From: Verrucomicrobiia bacterium
GTDB lineage: Bacteria > Verrucomicrobiota > Verrucomicrobiia > Limisphaerales > UBA11358
Length of the DNA: 8,169 bases
Direction of reading: 5' to 3'
Assembly (NCBI GenBank): GCA_030044395.1
Contig: JASHVW010000033.1
Span: forward strand, 1-8,169
In this document: piece by piece, positions 1-7,466 of the stretch
How the letters are laid out: each line of letters begins with the position of its first letter
Numbering within the stretch: the stretch's first letter is position 1
Translations under genes and position numbers: made by a program
The notes under the pieces: model-generated
Databases searched by the model: none
Told to the model about the DNA's origin: nothing
The model's input: only the letters and a program-made list of their open reading frames with translations

Positions 1-388
1 TGTCGCCCCCCAAGACTTTGCGGATGGCTGTTTTTACGGTTTTTGCGGGCTCTTGTTTCATGACGTAACCCATGGCCCCCGCTCGCAAGGCGCGCTCGGC
101 ATACAGTGATTCATCATGCATGGAAACAACCAGTACCGGGAGATCTTCCGATTCATTTTTTACCGCTTTGACCAGATCAATGCCGCTCGTTCCTCCCAGG
201 GTGATGTCCACGACAACCAAGTCGGGTTTGGATTGGCGTATTCCTTCCAATGCGGTTTCAGCATCCGCAGCGTCTCCGCATACGGTCAAATCCGGTTCCC
301 GATCAATCAATTGCCGAAGACCGTCGCGGAACATGGCATGATCGTCCACGAGAAATATTCGGCTTTTCTCTTGTGGTTCCTTGTTCAC
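1..388 (-). CDS. Response regulator, NarL/FixJ-type, receiver domain (3' part cut by window edge)
   Basis: The 129 codons inside the window form a complete CheY-like receiver domain. The fold starts at IFLVDDHAMFRDGL (about residues 11-24). The acidic pair is D15-D16, the phospho-acceptor is D61 in VVVDI, the conserved Ser is S89 in LVVSMHD, and the conserved Lys is K111 in GYVMKQ. Partner kinases with an HisKA_3 domain normally phosphorylate regulators of the NarL/LuxR class, and the DDHxxxRxGL start fits that class. The C-terminal DNA-binding helix-turn-helix would lie beyond base 1 and is not seen, so the class is inferred. The start is GTG: its bases overlap the kinase stop codon as GTGA, which indicates translational coupling. 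The next Met (residue 19) would remove the first beta strand and the acidic pair. No clear Shine-Dalgarno sequence is visible. Target genes cannot be read from the window, though its own operon is a natural candidate. Confidence 0.93.
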   Translation of the reverse strand, partial: MNKEPQEKSRIFLVDDHAMFRDGLRQLIDREPDLTVCGDAADAETALEGIRQSKPDLVVVDITLGGTSGIDLVKAVKNESEDLPVLVVSMHDESLYAERALRAGAMGYVMKQEPAKTVKTAIRKVLGGD

Positions 389-2886
389 GAGGCGGCTTTT
401 TCGTATTTTTGTTTCTTATCCGACGGCGACGGGACTGACTGGTAAAAGATACATGCTAAACGCGTGCCATTGCCAGTGGAACTTTTCAAGTCCAAAGTGG
501 CTCCGATGGTTTTGGCTCGATGCTGCATGATTCGGATTCCCATGCCGGTGGAACTGCCGTTTGTCTGCTTAAAGCCAATTCCGTCATCTTCGATCGTCAA
601 CACGAAGTGACCATCCGTCCGCATGAGGGAAATGATCACGTGCGTTGCTTTTCCGTGTTTGACGGCATTTAAGACCGCTTCCTGGGCAATATAGTATAAG
701 TGGACGGCGACCGCGTTTTCCAATGCCGGGGCAGGCCCCTCAGAAACCAAATCGCACTTTATTTTGAATAAATTGGTGGCATTGGCAGCAAGGTCTTCCA
801 GAGCCATTAGAAAGCCGGTTTCGTCCAAATGCACGGGAAACAATCCCCGCGCGACGCTTCGGGCCTGCGTGATGGCTTCGTTAATAAGACCGCCGATGCG
901 CTCCGCTTCGGATACTTCGGCAAAATCCTTCTTTTGGAGCTGATCGGCCAGAATGTCCACGCGATAAGCAATTCCGGCCAATTGCTGGCAGACACCGTCA
1001 TGCAAATCGTGTCCAATGCGTTGCTGTTCGCGGTTGCTGATCTCGAGAATTTCCTTCTCCAAACGTTTGCGTTCGGTGATATCGCGCGCAACACCTTCGA
1101 CCTCGACGGTCATTCCCTCCTGCCGGACGACGCGGGCTCCGATTTCCAGGCGCACGCGTTGCCCCTGGCCGTCAATAAAATCCCATTCCTGCGGTTGCAA
1201 TTCAGTGTTTTGAACAATTTGGTCAAACCATTTGCCCGCGGCAGCGCTCTGTTCTTCGGCGATAAATTCTGTCAGCCGTTTGGAGACGATTTCTTCCCTG
1301 GGACGGCGAAGCAATTGTTCTCCGGCCTGGTTGATGGAGGTGACGCGACCGGTGAGATCGCAGGTAAAGACCATGTCGTTGGCATTTTCAAAGAGATTCT
1401 CATAACGATCTTTCAACGCCGCTTCGACCTGGAATTTTTGGCGGATGATTTGGGTTTGTTTTTGAACGCGGCGGCGCAGGATGGCGACCCACGCGAAGGC
1501 CGCCAGGACGGCGACCCCCAGGATCCCCAACACCCAAAGTAATTTTTGCAGATTCCACCACGGCGGCCATTTAAGGACAGCGACGTCCGCATTTGAACGC
1601 ATCAAAATGCGAAACGATTTTGCGCGCCACGTTTGGCCCGGCTCCCATTCCCCCGTTTCAATTAAACAAACCCCCGTCACATCCACCGTGTCGCCATTTT
1701 CCAAATTGGCGAAATCCGTTCCCTCGTCTTTCGTGTCAAGATAGGCATGGAAGATGGACCCCGCCTGTGTCTGGAGAACGAGAAATCGTTCGCGAGGCGC
1801 GCGGTCAATGATCTTCGCCCGGATGCGGACGAGCCGGCAATCATGGGTGCCTTGCAGGGCCTCGTCAGAGTCAATCGCATCCGATGCGGGTTGCGGGCCG
1901 TAGCCAATTCTTCGGAAGATGGCGTCTTGCAACATCGGCGTGTATTCGCCCTTGGCCGGAAATCCCAGAACTTCCACGCGATCGCCGGGAAGCAAATCAC
2001 CGTCCTGCCGGGTTTCCACGTACAGGCCCTCCCTTCTATCTTCAATATACATGGCGTCGTTATTCTGGCGGTAAGTAACGGTGCCTTCCACTTTGACACG
2101 GTGACCGTACGGGCCTTGGGGCGTAAATTGCAGAAGTTTCTCAATCGGCAATGTGGGAGCGTCAAACGGGTTGCGCGGAGCCGCCGTTTCAATGACCAGA
2201 TCGGAGGGGCGCGGCACGAGGAGCCGGATGTCGAATAGCTGCCGTTGCCGATTAAATTCGGTCACGCACACGCCGCGAACGGCGACGGTGCTGTCCACCA
2301 AGTCACCGCTCTGAGAGAGCGGTAATTTTCTGGCGTAAGCCGTCAGGCGTCCGCCGCCGGTGGCGATGTCCACCAAAAAATATCCGCTCTGTTCGTCAAA
2401 CTGGGCGGCCCGAACGATTCCGTGAGTTTCGATGAATTGGCTGTCTTCCTGGCCGCTGGCAATTTGTTGAAATGAAGCCGGGCCGGCTTCGGGAAAGGTT
2501 CCTGCCCCAAGGATATCAATTTTGTCCGCCATAACCACCGGCGCGAAATCACCCGGGTCTGTTTCGCCTTCGATTTTGATTAATTGTCCGACTGCCAGCG
2601 GCGGATTTCCCAAGGAAGGATCGAGCCTGAAATAAATGCCCGCGGTGTTGTCCTGAACAAAGAGATAAAAATTGGCCGGATCGCAAAACGTTACCACTCC
2701 GAACAATCGAACCGGATAGTGAAGCGCCGCTTGTTCCTGGGTCAATTGTCTGACCTGGTCCGTCGTGAATAATTCATTGGTTGGGCTGCTCTGTCCTTGT
2801 GCCTCGAGGCCACCGCTGAAAATTAAAGACGACAGGCCGATGCCGCGGATGGCGCTCCACATTGACATACGCAATTGAACTTTCAA
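385..2886 (-). CDS. Membrane-bound sensor histidine kinase (repeat sensor region, PAS, HisKA_3, HATPase_c)
   Basis: This 833-residue protein is the sensor half of a two-component system in the inner membrane. A signal-peptide-like stretch (about residues 10-30) is followed by a ~400-residue extracytoplasmic region. That region is made of four similar beta-rich units (about 55-127, 153-227, 261-328 and 351-430), possibly OB-like folds. A tryptophan-rich WPPWW segment precedes one transmembrane helix at about 449-470. A PAS domain with PAC tail follows (about 490-608, ending in RDITERKRLEKE). The HisKA_3 dimerisation domain carries the motif RIGHDLHDG with phospho-acceptor H629. The ATPase domain has an N box around E736/N740, DDGIGF at 767-772 and GMGIRIM at 781-787. 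All key residues are present, so an active kinase is expected. The TTG start overlaps the stop of the GH16 gene (TTGA). ATG codons at residues 7 and 9 are alternatives that keep the signal peptide. The stop overlaps the regulator start. The ligand is unknown; a glucan fragment is suggested only by gene order. Confidence 0.93.
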   Translation of the reverse strand: MKVQLRMSMWSAIRGIGLSSLIFSGGLEAQGQSSPTNELFTTDQVRQLTQEQAALHYPVRLFGVVTFCDPANFYLFVQDNTAGIYFRLDPSLGNPPLAVGQLIKIEGETDPGDFAPVVMADKIDILGAGTFPEAGPASFQQIASGQEDSQFIETHGIVRAAQFDEQSGYFLVDIATGGGRLTAYARKLPLSQSGDLVDSTVAVRGVCVTEFNRQRQLFDIRLLVPRPSDLVIETAAPRNPFDAPTLPIEKLLQFTPQGPYGHRVKVEGTVTYRQNNDAMYIEDRREGLYVETRQDGDLLPGDRVEVLGFPAKGEYTPMLQDAIFRRIGYGPQPASDAIDSDEALQGTHDCRLVRIRAKIIDRAPRERFLVLQTQAGSIFHAYLDTKDEGTDFANLENGDTVDVTGVCLIETGEWEPGQTWRAKSFRILMRSNADVAVLKWPPWWNLQKLLWVLGILGVAVLAAFAWVAILRRRVQKQTQIIRQKFQVEAALKDRYENLFENANDMVFTCDLTGRVTSINQAGEQLLRRPREEIVSKRLTEFIAEEQSAAAGKWFDQIVQNTELQPQEWDFIDGQGQRVRLEIGARVVRQEGMTVEVEGVARDITERKRLEKEILEISNREQQRIGHDLHDGVCQQLAGIAYRVDILADQLQKKDFAEVSEAERIGGLINEAITQARSVARGLFPVHLDETGFLMALEDLAANATNLFKIKCDLVSEGPAPALENAVAVHLYYIAQEAVLNAVKHGKATHVIISLMRTDGHFVLTIEDDGIGFKQTNGSSTGMGIRIMQHRAKTIGATLDLKSSTGNGTRLACIFYQSVPSPSDKKQKYEKAAS

Positions 2887-3689
2887 TCAGTCTTATCATA
2901 AACCCGCACGTAGTCCACCTGCATTTCGGCTGGAAAAGTTGTGTTGGCATCAGGGTCGCCGTCATAGACGCCGCCGATTGCGAGGTTCATGATAATATAA
3001 AAAGGCTCGTCAAATGGCGCCGGGTAGGGAGCATCGGCGGTGGACCAGTTCGTCTGCGTCTCATATAGGTGGTTGTCCACAGACCAACTGATGGAATTGG
3101 TCGTCCAGTCCAAATCGTACGTATGAAAATTGCCCGCGCCATTGCCCACCGGAAACGTATAGAGGTCCGTTTCCTGACGATGTCTCCCGTCCGGACCGGC
3201 GTAATGAATCGTGCCCTGGACAACGGCGGGATAGTCTCCCTTGTTTTCGACAATGTCAATTTCGCCGCACGAGGGCCAGCCGCCATAAGGAGAATCCTGC
3301 GGCATGAGCCACAGCGCCGGCCAAAAACCCTTGCCCTGCGGAAACTTTGCGCGAAATTCGAAACGTCCATATTTTTGCGCGAACAATCCTTCGCTTTTCA
3401 TCCGGGCGGAAGTATAGGCAAAGCCGTTGGTGCTTTGCTGCCGCGCGACAATATGCAACGCACCGTTGCTGACGTAAGCGTTGTCGGGGCTGTCCGTATA
3501 AAACTCCAGTTCCCTGTTTCCCCATCCATGATGATTGCCGGTCTCGAATTGCCAATGGTTGGTGTCTATCGAATCATTATTGAATTCATCGCACCAAACG
3601 AGCTTCCAGCCGCCAAAGGCCTGGGAGCTTGTGAGCGCCGCAGCGGTGAGGGCACAGGTTGCGATGAACGATCTTGGCAGCATTTTCAT
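2883..3689 (-). CDS. Secreted GH16 family beta-glucanase (laminarinase-like)
   Basis: This 268-residue protein is a single-domain glycoside hydrolase of family 16. These enzymes cleave internal beta-1,3 or mixed-linkage beta-glucan bonds with retention of configuration. The N terminus is a classic signal peptide: basic start, hydrophobic residues 8-20, likely cleavage after SSQA at residue 24. The mature enzyme is therefore periplasmic or exported. The active-site signature is GEIDIVEN, with nucleophile E143, assisting D145 and acid/base E148. The extra residue between D and the second E is the beta-bulge form typical of laminarinase-type members rather than plant-cell-wall lichenases. Other family landmarks are VWCDEFN near 31-37, GFWPALWLMP (121-130) and the C-terminal strand VDYVRVYD (258-265). 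No carbohydrate-binding module is attached. Two ATGs six bases apart (3689, 3683) could both serve as start. Its stop overlaps the kinase start, tying glucan cleavage to signalling. Exact substrate is not readable from the sequence. Confidence 0.93.
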   Translation of the reverse strand: MKMLPRSFIATCALTAAALTSSQAFGGWKLVWCDEFNNDSIDTNHWQFETGNHHGWGNRELEFYTDSPDNAYVSNGALHIVARQQSTNGFAYTSARMKSEGLFAQKYGRFEFRAKFPQGKGFWPALWLMPQDSPYGGWPSCGEIDIVENKGDYPAVVQGTIHYAGPDGRHRQETDLYTFPVGNGAGNFHTYDLDWTTNSISWSVDNHLYETQTNWSTADAPYPAPFDEPFYIIMNLAIGGVYDGDPDANTTFPAEMQVDYVRVYDKTD

Positions 3690-3760
3690 AATTTGAATTT
3701 TAAACAGTTGATTCTAAGGGGATTTATCTTCGTTGTTTTCAGGGCGATTTCAGCCGGTAC

Positions 3761-4603
3761 TCAATAAGATTTCTCCGCAAAGACATCGTTGAAATCCGTA
3801 TCCAACGCCGCCCATTTCCAAGTCTCAACGTGCCCATCACAGAATGAAAAGACAGCGGAGCCGTCATGACGGCAAGCAGCCTGTTTTTGGGACGGGACTG
3901 TCACCCATCCCAGCCCGATAATTGGTTGAATGACCGTGATGTCCGTATAATAGTTGGGAGGCAATTTATTGACGGTTTGTTGGATTTTTGGATCACCGAC
4001 GTCGCCGATGAGCCAGATCTGGCTGACTCGCTTGACGACGCTTATGTTCTGGCTTCCTTGATAACCGCCGTTGAGGTTTAGATAATAGCGAATGAGGCAA
4101 TTGGCCGGGACAATTGTATCTTCAAACGGGCCATAACCCTCGCAAGGTGAATCGTAGTAAGAGACGGTGCCGGCACTGATGTCCGAATTCTGCACCGCGG
4201 GGCAGCGCCAGACATTATTCGAGAAAGTGTTGCTGGTGATATAATTCCCTTTATTAAGGTACCTGAACCACCAATTGGTTGTATGCTCGGCAAAATTATA
4301 CTGGTTCAAGGGAGGGAAGGAGCCATTATTATCGGTGGTGTACATTGTCATGGCCAATCCGATTTGCTTGTTGTTGTTGGCGCAGCCGATTGTTTTGGCC
4401 CTGTTCTGAGCGGCGTTCAGGACCGGCAAAAGGAGCGCCGCCAGAATGGCAATGATGGCTATCACCACCAGTAATTCAATCAGGGTAAAGCCAGCCGTAC
4501 CGCGTAAGTTCCGTGAAGTCACAGTTTCCGCGGGATTGTCCGGCCTGCTTTTTGCGAAATCCCGCACGCTCCACTCCTCATCAATGTCCAGGTGGCAATT
4601 CAT
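3761..4603 (-). CDS. Prepilin-type protein with N-terminal methylation and H-X9-DG motifs
   Basis: This 280-residue protein has the type IV pilin/type II secretion pseudopilin signature GFTLIELLVVIAIIAIL. Processing would occur between G38 and F39, and E43 is the conserved +5 glutamate; the following hydrophobic helix (about 40-62) anchors it in the inner membrane. Near the C terminus, H246 is followed by nine residues and then D256-G257. This is the H-X9-DG motif of the large pilin-like families expanded in Planctomycetes and Verrucomicrobia. The middle part, rich in Asn, Tyr and Gly, resembles the exposed domain of those proteins. Their function is mostly unknown, and a role in surface fibres or secretion is family inference. 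With the ATG start the leader is 38 residues, which is long. An in-frame GTG at codon 28 (4522) would give an 11-residue basic leader. A good promoter lies ~100 bp upstream. The GH16 gene follows after 71 bp, without an evident terminator between them. Confidence 0.92.
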   Translation of the reverse strand: MNCHLDIDEEWSVRDFAKSRPDNPAETVTSRNLRGTAGFTLIELLVVIAIIAILAALLLPVLNAAQNRAKTIGCANNNKQIGLAMTMYTTDNNGSFPPLNQYNFAEHTTNWWFRYLNKGNYITSNTFSNNVWRCPAVQNSDISAGTVSYYDSPCEGYGPFEDTIVPANCLIRYYLNLNGGYQGSQNISVVKRVSQIWLIGDVGDPKIQQTVNKLPPNYYTDITVIQPIIGLGWVTVPSQKQAACRHDGSAVFSFCDGHVETWKWAALDTDFNDVFAEKSY

Positions 4604-4670
4604 GAATGGGGTGTCAAGACCGCCGGTTAAACCGTGCCTGCCGGTGTCGTTTCATTATTTTGCCGGGTTT

Positions 4671-4682
4671 TCACTAAAGTGA
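4671..4682. repeat. Perfect inverted repeat TCACT-AA-AGTGA in the prepilin leader
   Basis: Two 5-base arms flank a 2-base centre, giving a 12-base dyad typical in size of a dimeric regulator half-site pair. It sits about 25-35 bases downstream of the predicted transcription start and ~70 bases before the prepilin ATG. It is too short to be a terminator and has no T-run. Confidence 0.3.
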
Positions 4683-4687
4683 TATGG

Positions 4688-4707
4688 CTAATTGTCCGTC
4701 TAATTGT
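4688..4707. repeat. Direct repeat CTAATTGT x2 at the predicted transcription start
   Basis: CTAATTGT occurs at 4688-4695 and again at 4700-4707, a 12-base period. The pair covers roughly the first 20 transcribed bases downstream of the predicted -10 box, a position where a bound protein would block initiation. A role as operator is inference only; the repeats are short and lie in AT-rich DNA. Confidence 0.35.
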
Positions 4708-4712
4708 AATAC

Positions 4713-4742
4713 TTTATATCACGCGAAAGGCAAAAATGTCAA
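4713..4742 (-). promoter_or_regulatory. Putative sigma70-type promoter for the prepilin operon
   Basis: On the minus strand a perfect -35 box TTGACA (4742-4737) is followed after 18 bases by TATAAA (4718-4713), one mismatch from the consensus -10. Transcription would start near 4706, leaving a leader of about 100 nt before the prepilin ATG. The 18-base spacer is within the accepted range. It is the best promoter-like match I found in the window, and would serve prepilin, GH16, kinase and regulator if they form one transcript. Confidence 0.55.
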
Positions 4743-4806
4743 ATGTTTATTTCGCATATTCAATTTGTGCAACACGTTACAGCTAAATGCTATATCGCCA
4801 GTTCTA

Positions 4807-4832
4807 CACATTTCTTCACATTTTTCACATTT
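4807..4832. repeat. Three CACATTT copies at one-helical-turn spacing
   Basis: CACATTT starts at 4807, 4817 and 4826, so the copies are 10 and 9 bases apart and face nearly the same side of the helix. On the minus strand they read AAATGTG and lie about 100-125 bases upstream of the predicted prepilin transcription start, a position compatible with activator binding. They could equally be a simple low-complexity stretch just after the SGNH/TPR stop codon. Confidence 0.3.
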
Positions 4833-4857
4833 CTGCAACGACTCCTGGAACGCCCAG

Positions 4858-7374
4858 TCATTTTCCTTCCGAAAGCTTTTGCCGCAGGGCTTGAGCGTAA
4901 GCGAGCGCCTTGGTGTTGGCAGGATCGAGTTCGAGGACTTTATCAAATTGGCTGAGGGCTTCGGAATCGCTCCCTTCATTGAGCAAGGACAGAGCGAGGT
5001 TGAATCGCGCTTCGGGCAAGTTGGGCATAATTCGCACCGCCTCGCGAAATTGCGCCGCCGCCTCGGCGGGCTTTCCGTCCTGCCCCAGTTCGAGTCCATA
5101 GAGAAAGCGCGCCTGAATTGAATCCGGCGACAGCCTGGCGGCTTCGGCAAAATAGCGTTCCGCTCCAACATGACCACCCAAGGCGGAGAGATTTTGCCCG
5201 GCTTCAAGATAGAGATCAGGGTCCGCAGGGCTTAGCTTTATGGCATCATCATAATTGGTCGCCGCCGCGTCACGCCATCCCCGCGATTCACAAAACCGCG
5301 CCATGGCTGTCAATTCCGGGACCTGGTAAATTCGATTTTGGGGCATGAGGGCTTTGCGATAACAATCTTCCGCTTCGGTTTTGTGTCCGGTCGCCTCAAG
5401 CAATTGGCCCAACCCGAGCCAAGCTGGTCCAAAACGCGGTTTGACGGCCAACGTGCGCTGGTATTGGTGGATCGCTTCATTCGTTTGGCCCAGATCCTTC
5501 AGTGATTGCGCAAGATTCTGCAACGCCCACACATCCTCGGGGTCCAACTGAAAGGCGTGACGAAACGCCGCGGTCGCGCTCTGGTATTGGTTCTCTTTCG
5601 CGAGGATGGCACCGAGTTGCGACCAGTCATCCGAGTTGCTGGGGAGAACAGCAACGGCACGTTGCGCGTTGGTTTCCGCCGCCAGGTAGTCGCCGGACAA
5701 TTGGTCCAGCGTTGCCAGTTGTTCGAGCAATACGGGATCGTCAGGCGCCATGGCCAAGGCGTTCTCACATGAAATTTCCGCCGCATGGACGCCGGCGGGT
5801 TGCGTGGCTGGCGCCAATTTATCGAGCGAGGTCTTGAGTTTTTCGACCTGCGAATCGTGATTTAACTGGCCGGTGAATGGCGGGTCGTTTAGACGGGAAT
5901 AGATGTCAGCCAAAGCCTCCTGTTTGTCCCAATCGGACCACGCGAGACGTCGCGCGCAATCGGCTTCAGACGGCCAGGGGCGGTCGGCGGGAACCTGTGC
6001 AGCGACATTTTGCGGCAGAAGGTTCTCCACTTCCGGAGCCAGGACGCGGGCCAAGAGATAATTGCCCTCGAAGGTCAGGTGAACATGCTCGTAGAATAAA
6101 TCATCACCCGGCAAACCATCCGGGCTGTGTTCTGCAAACGAGTGTTCGGCATCCGCAAGGACAACCTCCCGGTCGCCATAATTTGAAACCGTTTGCCGGA
6201 TCAAGTCATTCATCCGGCTGTCGCAGCGAAAACGCAAGGTATCCAAATCACGGGCGGCGGCGAATTGCCGCTGGGCATCGGCGGTATCAGCCAGGGCCAA
6301 TGCGCAAGACCCCTGGCGAAATCGAAGTTCGGCGAATTCATCGTCAATCTGCGCCGCCTCGCGAAATGCCCCCACGGCTCCCTGAATGTTGCCGGTTGTT
6401 TGCGCGGCGATGCCGTTTTGATAAAGCGCGTCCCATTTGTTTTTGTCCGTGTCGCTCAAGTCCGGCCGGTGTTCCGAGGCAAATGGCGCGCAGTCCCTCA
6501 AATTTACGGCCACGGTGCTGACGACGATACCAGCGCCGCTGTCTCTTCCCGCCCTGATAATGTCCGCGAGGTTTCGGGCAAAGTGGCCATAGACGGCATT
6601 CATGCGGGGGTCATCGGCGCGGACTTGTTGATTGAGAAACATTTCCATTCCGCCCCATTCGCTTTGTTCCGTCGGCGGCTTGTGAATTTCCCGGGCAAAA
6701 GAGTCCATAAGTTCACCGACTCGTGTGGATTTCAGGGCCAGGTCCGCGCGAATCAACGGAAGAGGCGGAACCTGTTGCCCAAAAACCGTGCCGGCGCCAA
6801 ACGGCCCCACGACTTCATTATTGCCCATGTAGATGACCCAAATATCGGCGCCAACCCTGGTGCAATCACGGGCAATGGGAAGGATGACGTTGGAATCAAT
6901 TGCCACCATGGCGGTGTTCACCACCTCGAAGCGGGTGTTCGGGTAGCGTATTTCCAGCATGGCCTGCAACATCCTCGATAGGCCGAACCGAGGCTGCGGA
7001 TCGCCCTGGGCGGCCGATTCGCCGAAGACGATGATGCGGACCGTGTTGGGTTCTTTGACCTGAGGAACGCAAAATGGCTCAGGCATTCGCGCCATGGCCG
7101 CGCCGAAGAAGCGCCAGCCAAACTGATTGTTTTGAACCAGAACGCTCTGCCCATTGCGTTGGGACGAGAGCAGGAAGCCAGTCTGATAGCCGAAACCAGC
7201 CAGGCGCAAGACCAGTTCCATAATCCCTAAAAAGACGGTTGGGACAACAACGACCAAGAGCGACCGGAAGCACCATAATTTCCAACGACTCATTTCCGCT
7301 GAACCGCGAGGGGGGCTGCCATTTTTCGGATTACTCCTTTTGAGCGATGTCTTTTTTTTCCGGGAGGCTGACAC
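4858..7374 (-). CDS. Membrane-anchored SGNH/GDSL-like hydrolase domain protein with TPR repeats
   Basis: This 838-residue protein starts with a Lys/Arg/Ser-rich tail and one transmembrane helix (about 34-60), so the rest probably faces the periplasm. An SGNH/GDSL-like domain follows: block I is IIVFGESAAQG with putative nucleophile S120, block III is YMGNNE (G184-N185), and a late block EHVHLTFEGN offers E429 and H432 in the place of the usual D-x-x-H. Between blocks III and V, about residues 313-380 look like two TPRs inserted into the hydrolase fold. The C-terminal part (about 525-838) contains roughly eight TPR units, a protein-protein interaction scaffold. SGNH domains act as esterases or O-acyl transferases on cell-envelope polysaccharides in other bacteria. 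No substrate can be assigned here. The start is GTG at 7374; ATG at 7293 (codon 28) is an alternative that keeps the membrane helix. It appears to be monocistronic. Confidence 0.85.
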   Translation of the reverse strand: MSASRKKKTSLKRSNPKNGSPPRGSAEMSRWKLWCFRSLLVVVVPTVFLGIMELVLRLAGFGYQTGFLLSSQRNGQSVLVQNNQFGWRFFGAAMARMPEPFCVPQVKEPNTVRIIVFGESAAQGDPQPRFGLSRMLQAMLEIRYPNTRFEVVNTAMVAIDSNVILPIARDCTRVGADIWVIYMGNNEVVGPFGAGTVFGQQVPPLPLIRADLALKSTRVGELMDSFAREIHKPPTEQSEWGGMEMFLNQQVRADDPRMNAVYGHFARNLADIIRAGRDSGAGIVVSTVAVNLRDCAPFASEHRPDLSDTDKNKWDALYQNGIAAQTTGNIQGAVGAFREAAQIDDEFAELRFRQGSCALALADTADAQRQFAAARDLDTLRFRCDSRMNDLIRQTVSNYGDREVVLADAEHSFAEHSPDGLPGDDLFYEHVHLTFEGNYLLARVLAPEVENLLPQNVAAQVPADRPWPSEADCARRLAWSDWDKQEALADIYSRLNDPPFTGQLNHDSQVEKLKTSLDKLAPATQPAGVHAAEISCENALAMAPDDPVLLEQLATLDQLSGDYLAAETNAQRAVAVLPSNSDDWSQLGAILAKENQYQSATAAFRHAFQLDPEDVWALQNLAQSLKDLGQTNEAIHQYQRTLAVKPRFGPAWLGLGQLLEATGHKTEAEDCYRKALMPQNRIYQVPELTAMARFCESRGWRDAAATNYDDAIKLSPADPDLYLEAGQNLSALGGHVGAERYFAEAARLSPDSIQARFLYGLELGQDGKPAEAAAQFREAVRIMPNLPEARFNLALSLLNEGSDSEALSQFDKVLELDPANTKALAYAQALRQKLSEGK

Positions 7375-7380
7375 GGCTGA

Positions 7381-7409
7381 TTCATAACGAAATTGTATTT
7401 TATTTTCAA
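7381..7409 (-). promoter_or_regulatory. Weak promoter candidate for the SGNH/TPR gene
   Basis: On the minus strand TTGAAA (7409-7404) and TATGAA (7386-7381) are separated by 17 bases. Transcription would then begin at or next to the GTG codon at 7374, implying a leaderless message, or a ~80-nt leader if translation begins at the ATG at 7293. Both boxes are imperfect in AT-rich DNA, so this is a low-confidence call. Confidence 0.25.
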
Positions 7410-7466
7410 GAAATTATCCGATACCGTCGAGGCGTGTGTGTGCTCGGGGTTTTAATTCGAAATCGT

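Larger units (their letters stand above)
4604..4857. other. Regulatory intergenic region, AT-rich
   Basis: These 254 bases separate the stop of the SGNH/TPR gene from the prepilin start. No ORF in it looks coding. It is clearly richer in A and T than its neighbours. It holds a promoter reading towards the prepilin, two copies of CTAATTGT, a short perfect inverted repeat and three CACATTT copies, listed separately. I see no convincing hairpin plus T-run to end the upstream transcript, so some read-through from the SGNH/TPR gene is possible. Confidence 0.6.

Noticed and set aside
829..1542. Plus-strand open frame of 237 codons
   Set aside because: It lies fully antisense to the kinase, whose HisKA_3, PAS and ATPase motifs are unmistakable. 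Its translation shows no recognisable domain.
3069..3767. Plus-strand open frame of 232 codons
   Set aside because: It is antisense to the GH16 gene, which carries the catalytic signature; the translation is composition-driven and shows no family motif.
4807..4832. Possible CRISPR-like or tandem-repeat array
   Set aside because: Only three 7-base units with 2-3 base gaps; no repeat-spacer structure and no cas genes.
4684..5207. Open frames on both strands across the regulatory region and the 3' end of the SGNH/TPR gene
   Set aside because: They straddle the stop of a well-supported gene and low-complexity AT-rich DNA; their translations have no domain features.
5877..6981. Two plus-strand open frames of 214 and 262 codons
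   Set aside because: Both are antisense to the SGNH/TPR gene and overlap each other; their Arg/Pro-rich translations look like shadows of a GC-rich coding strand.
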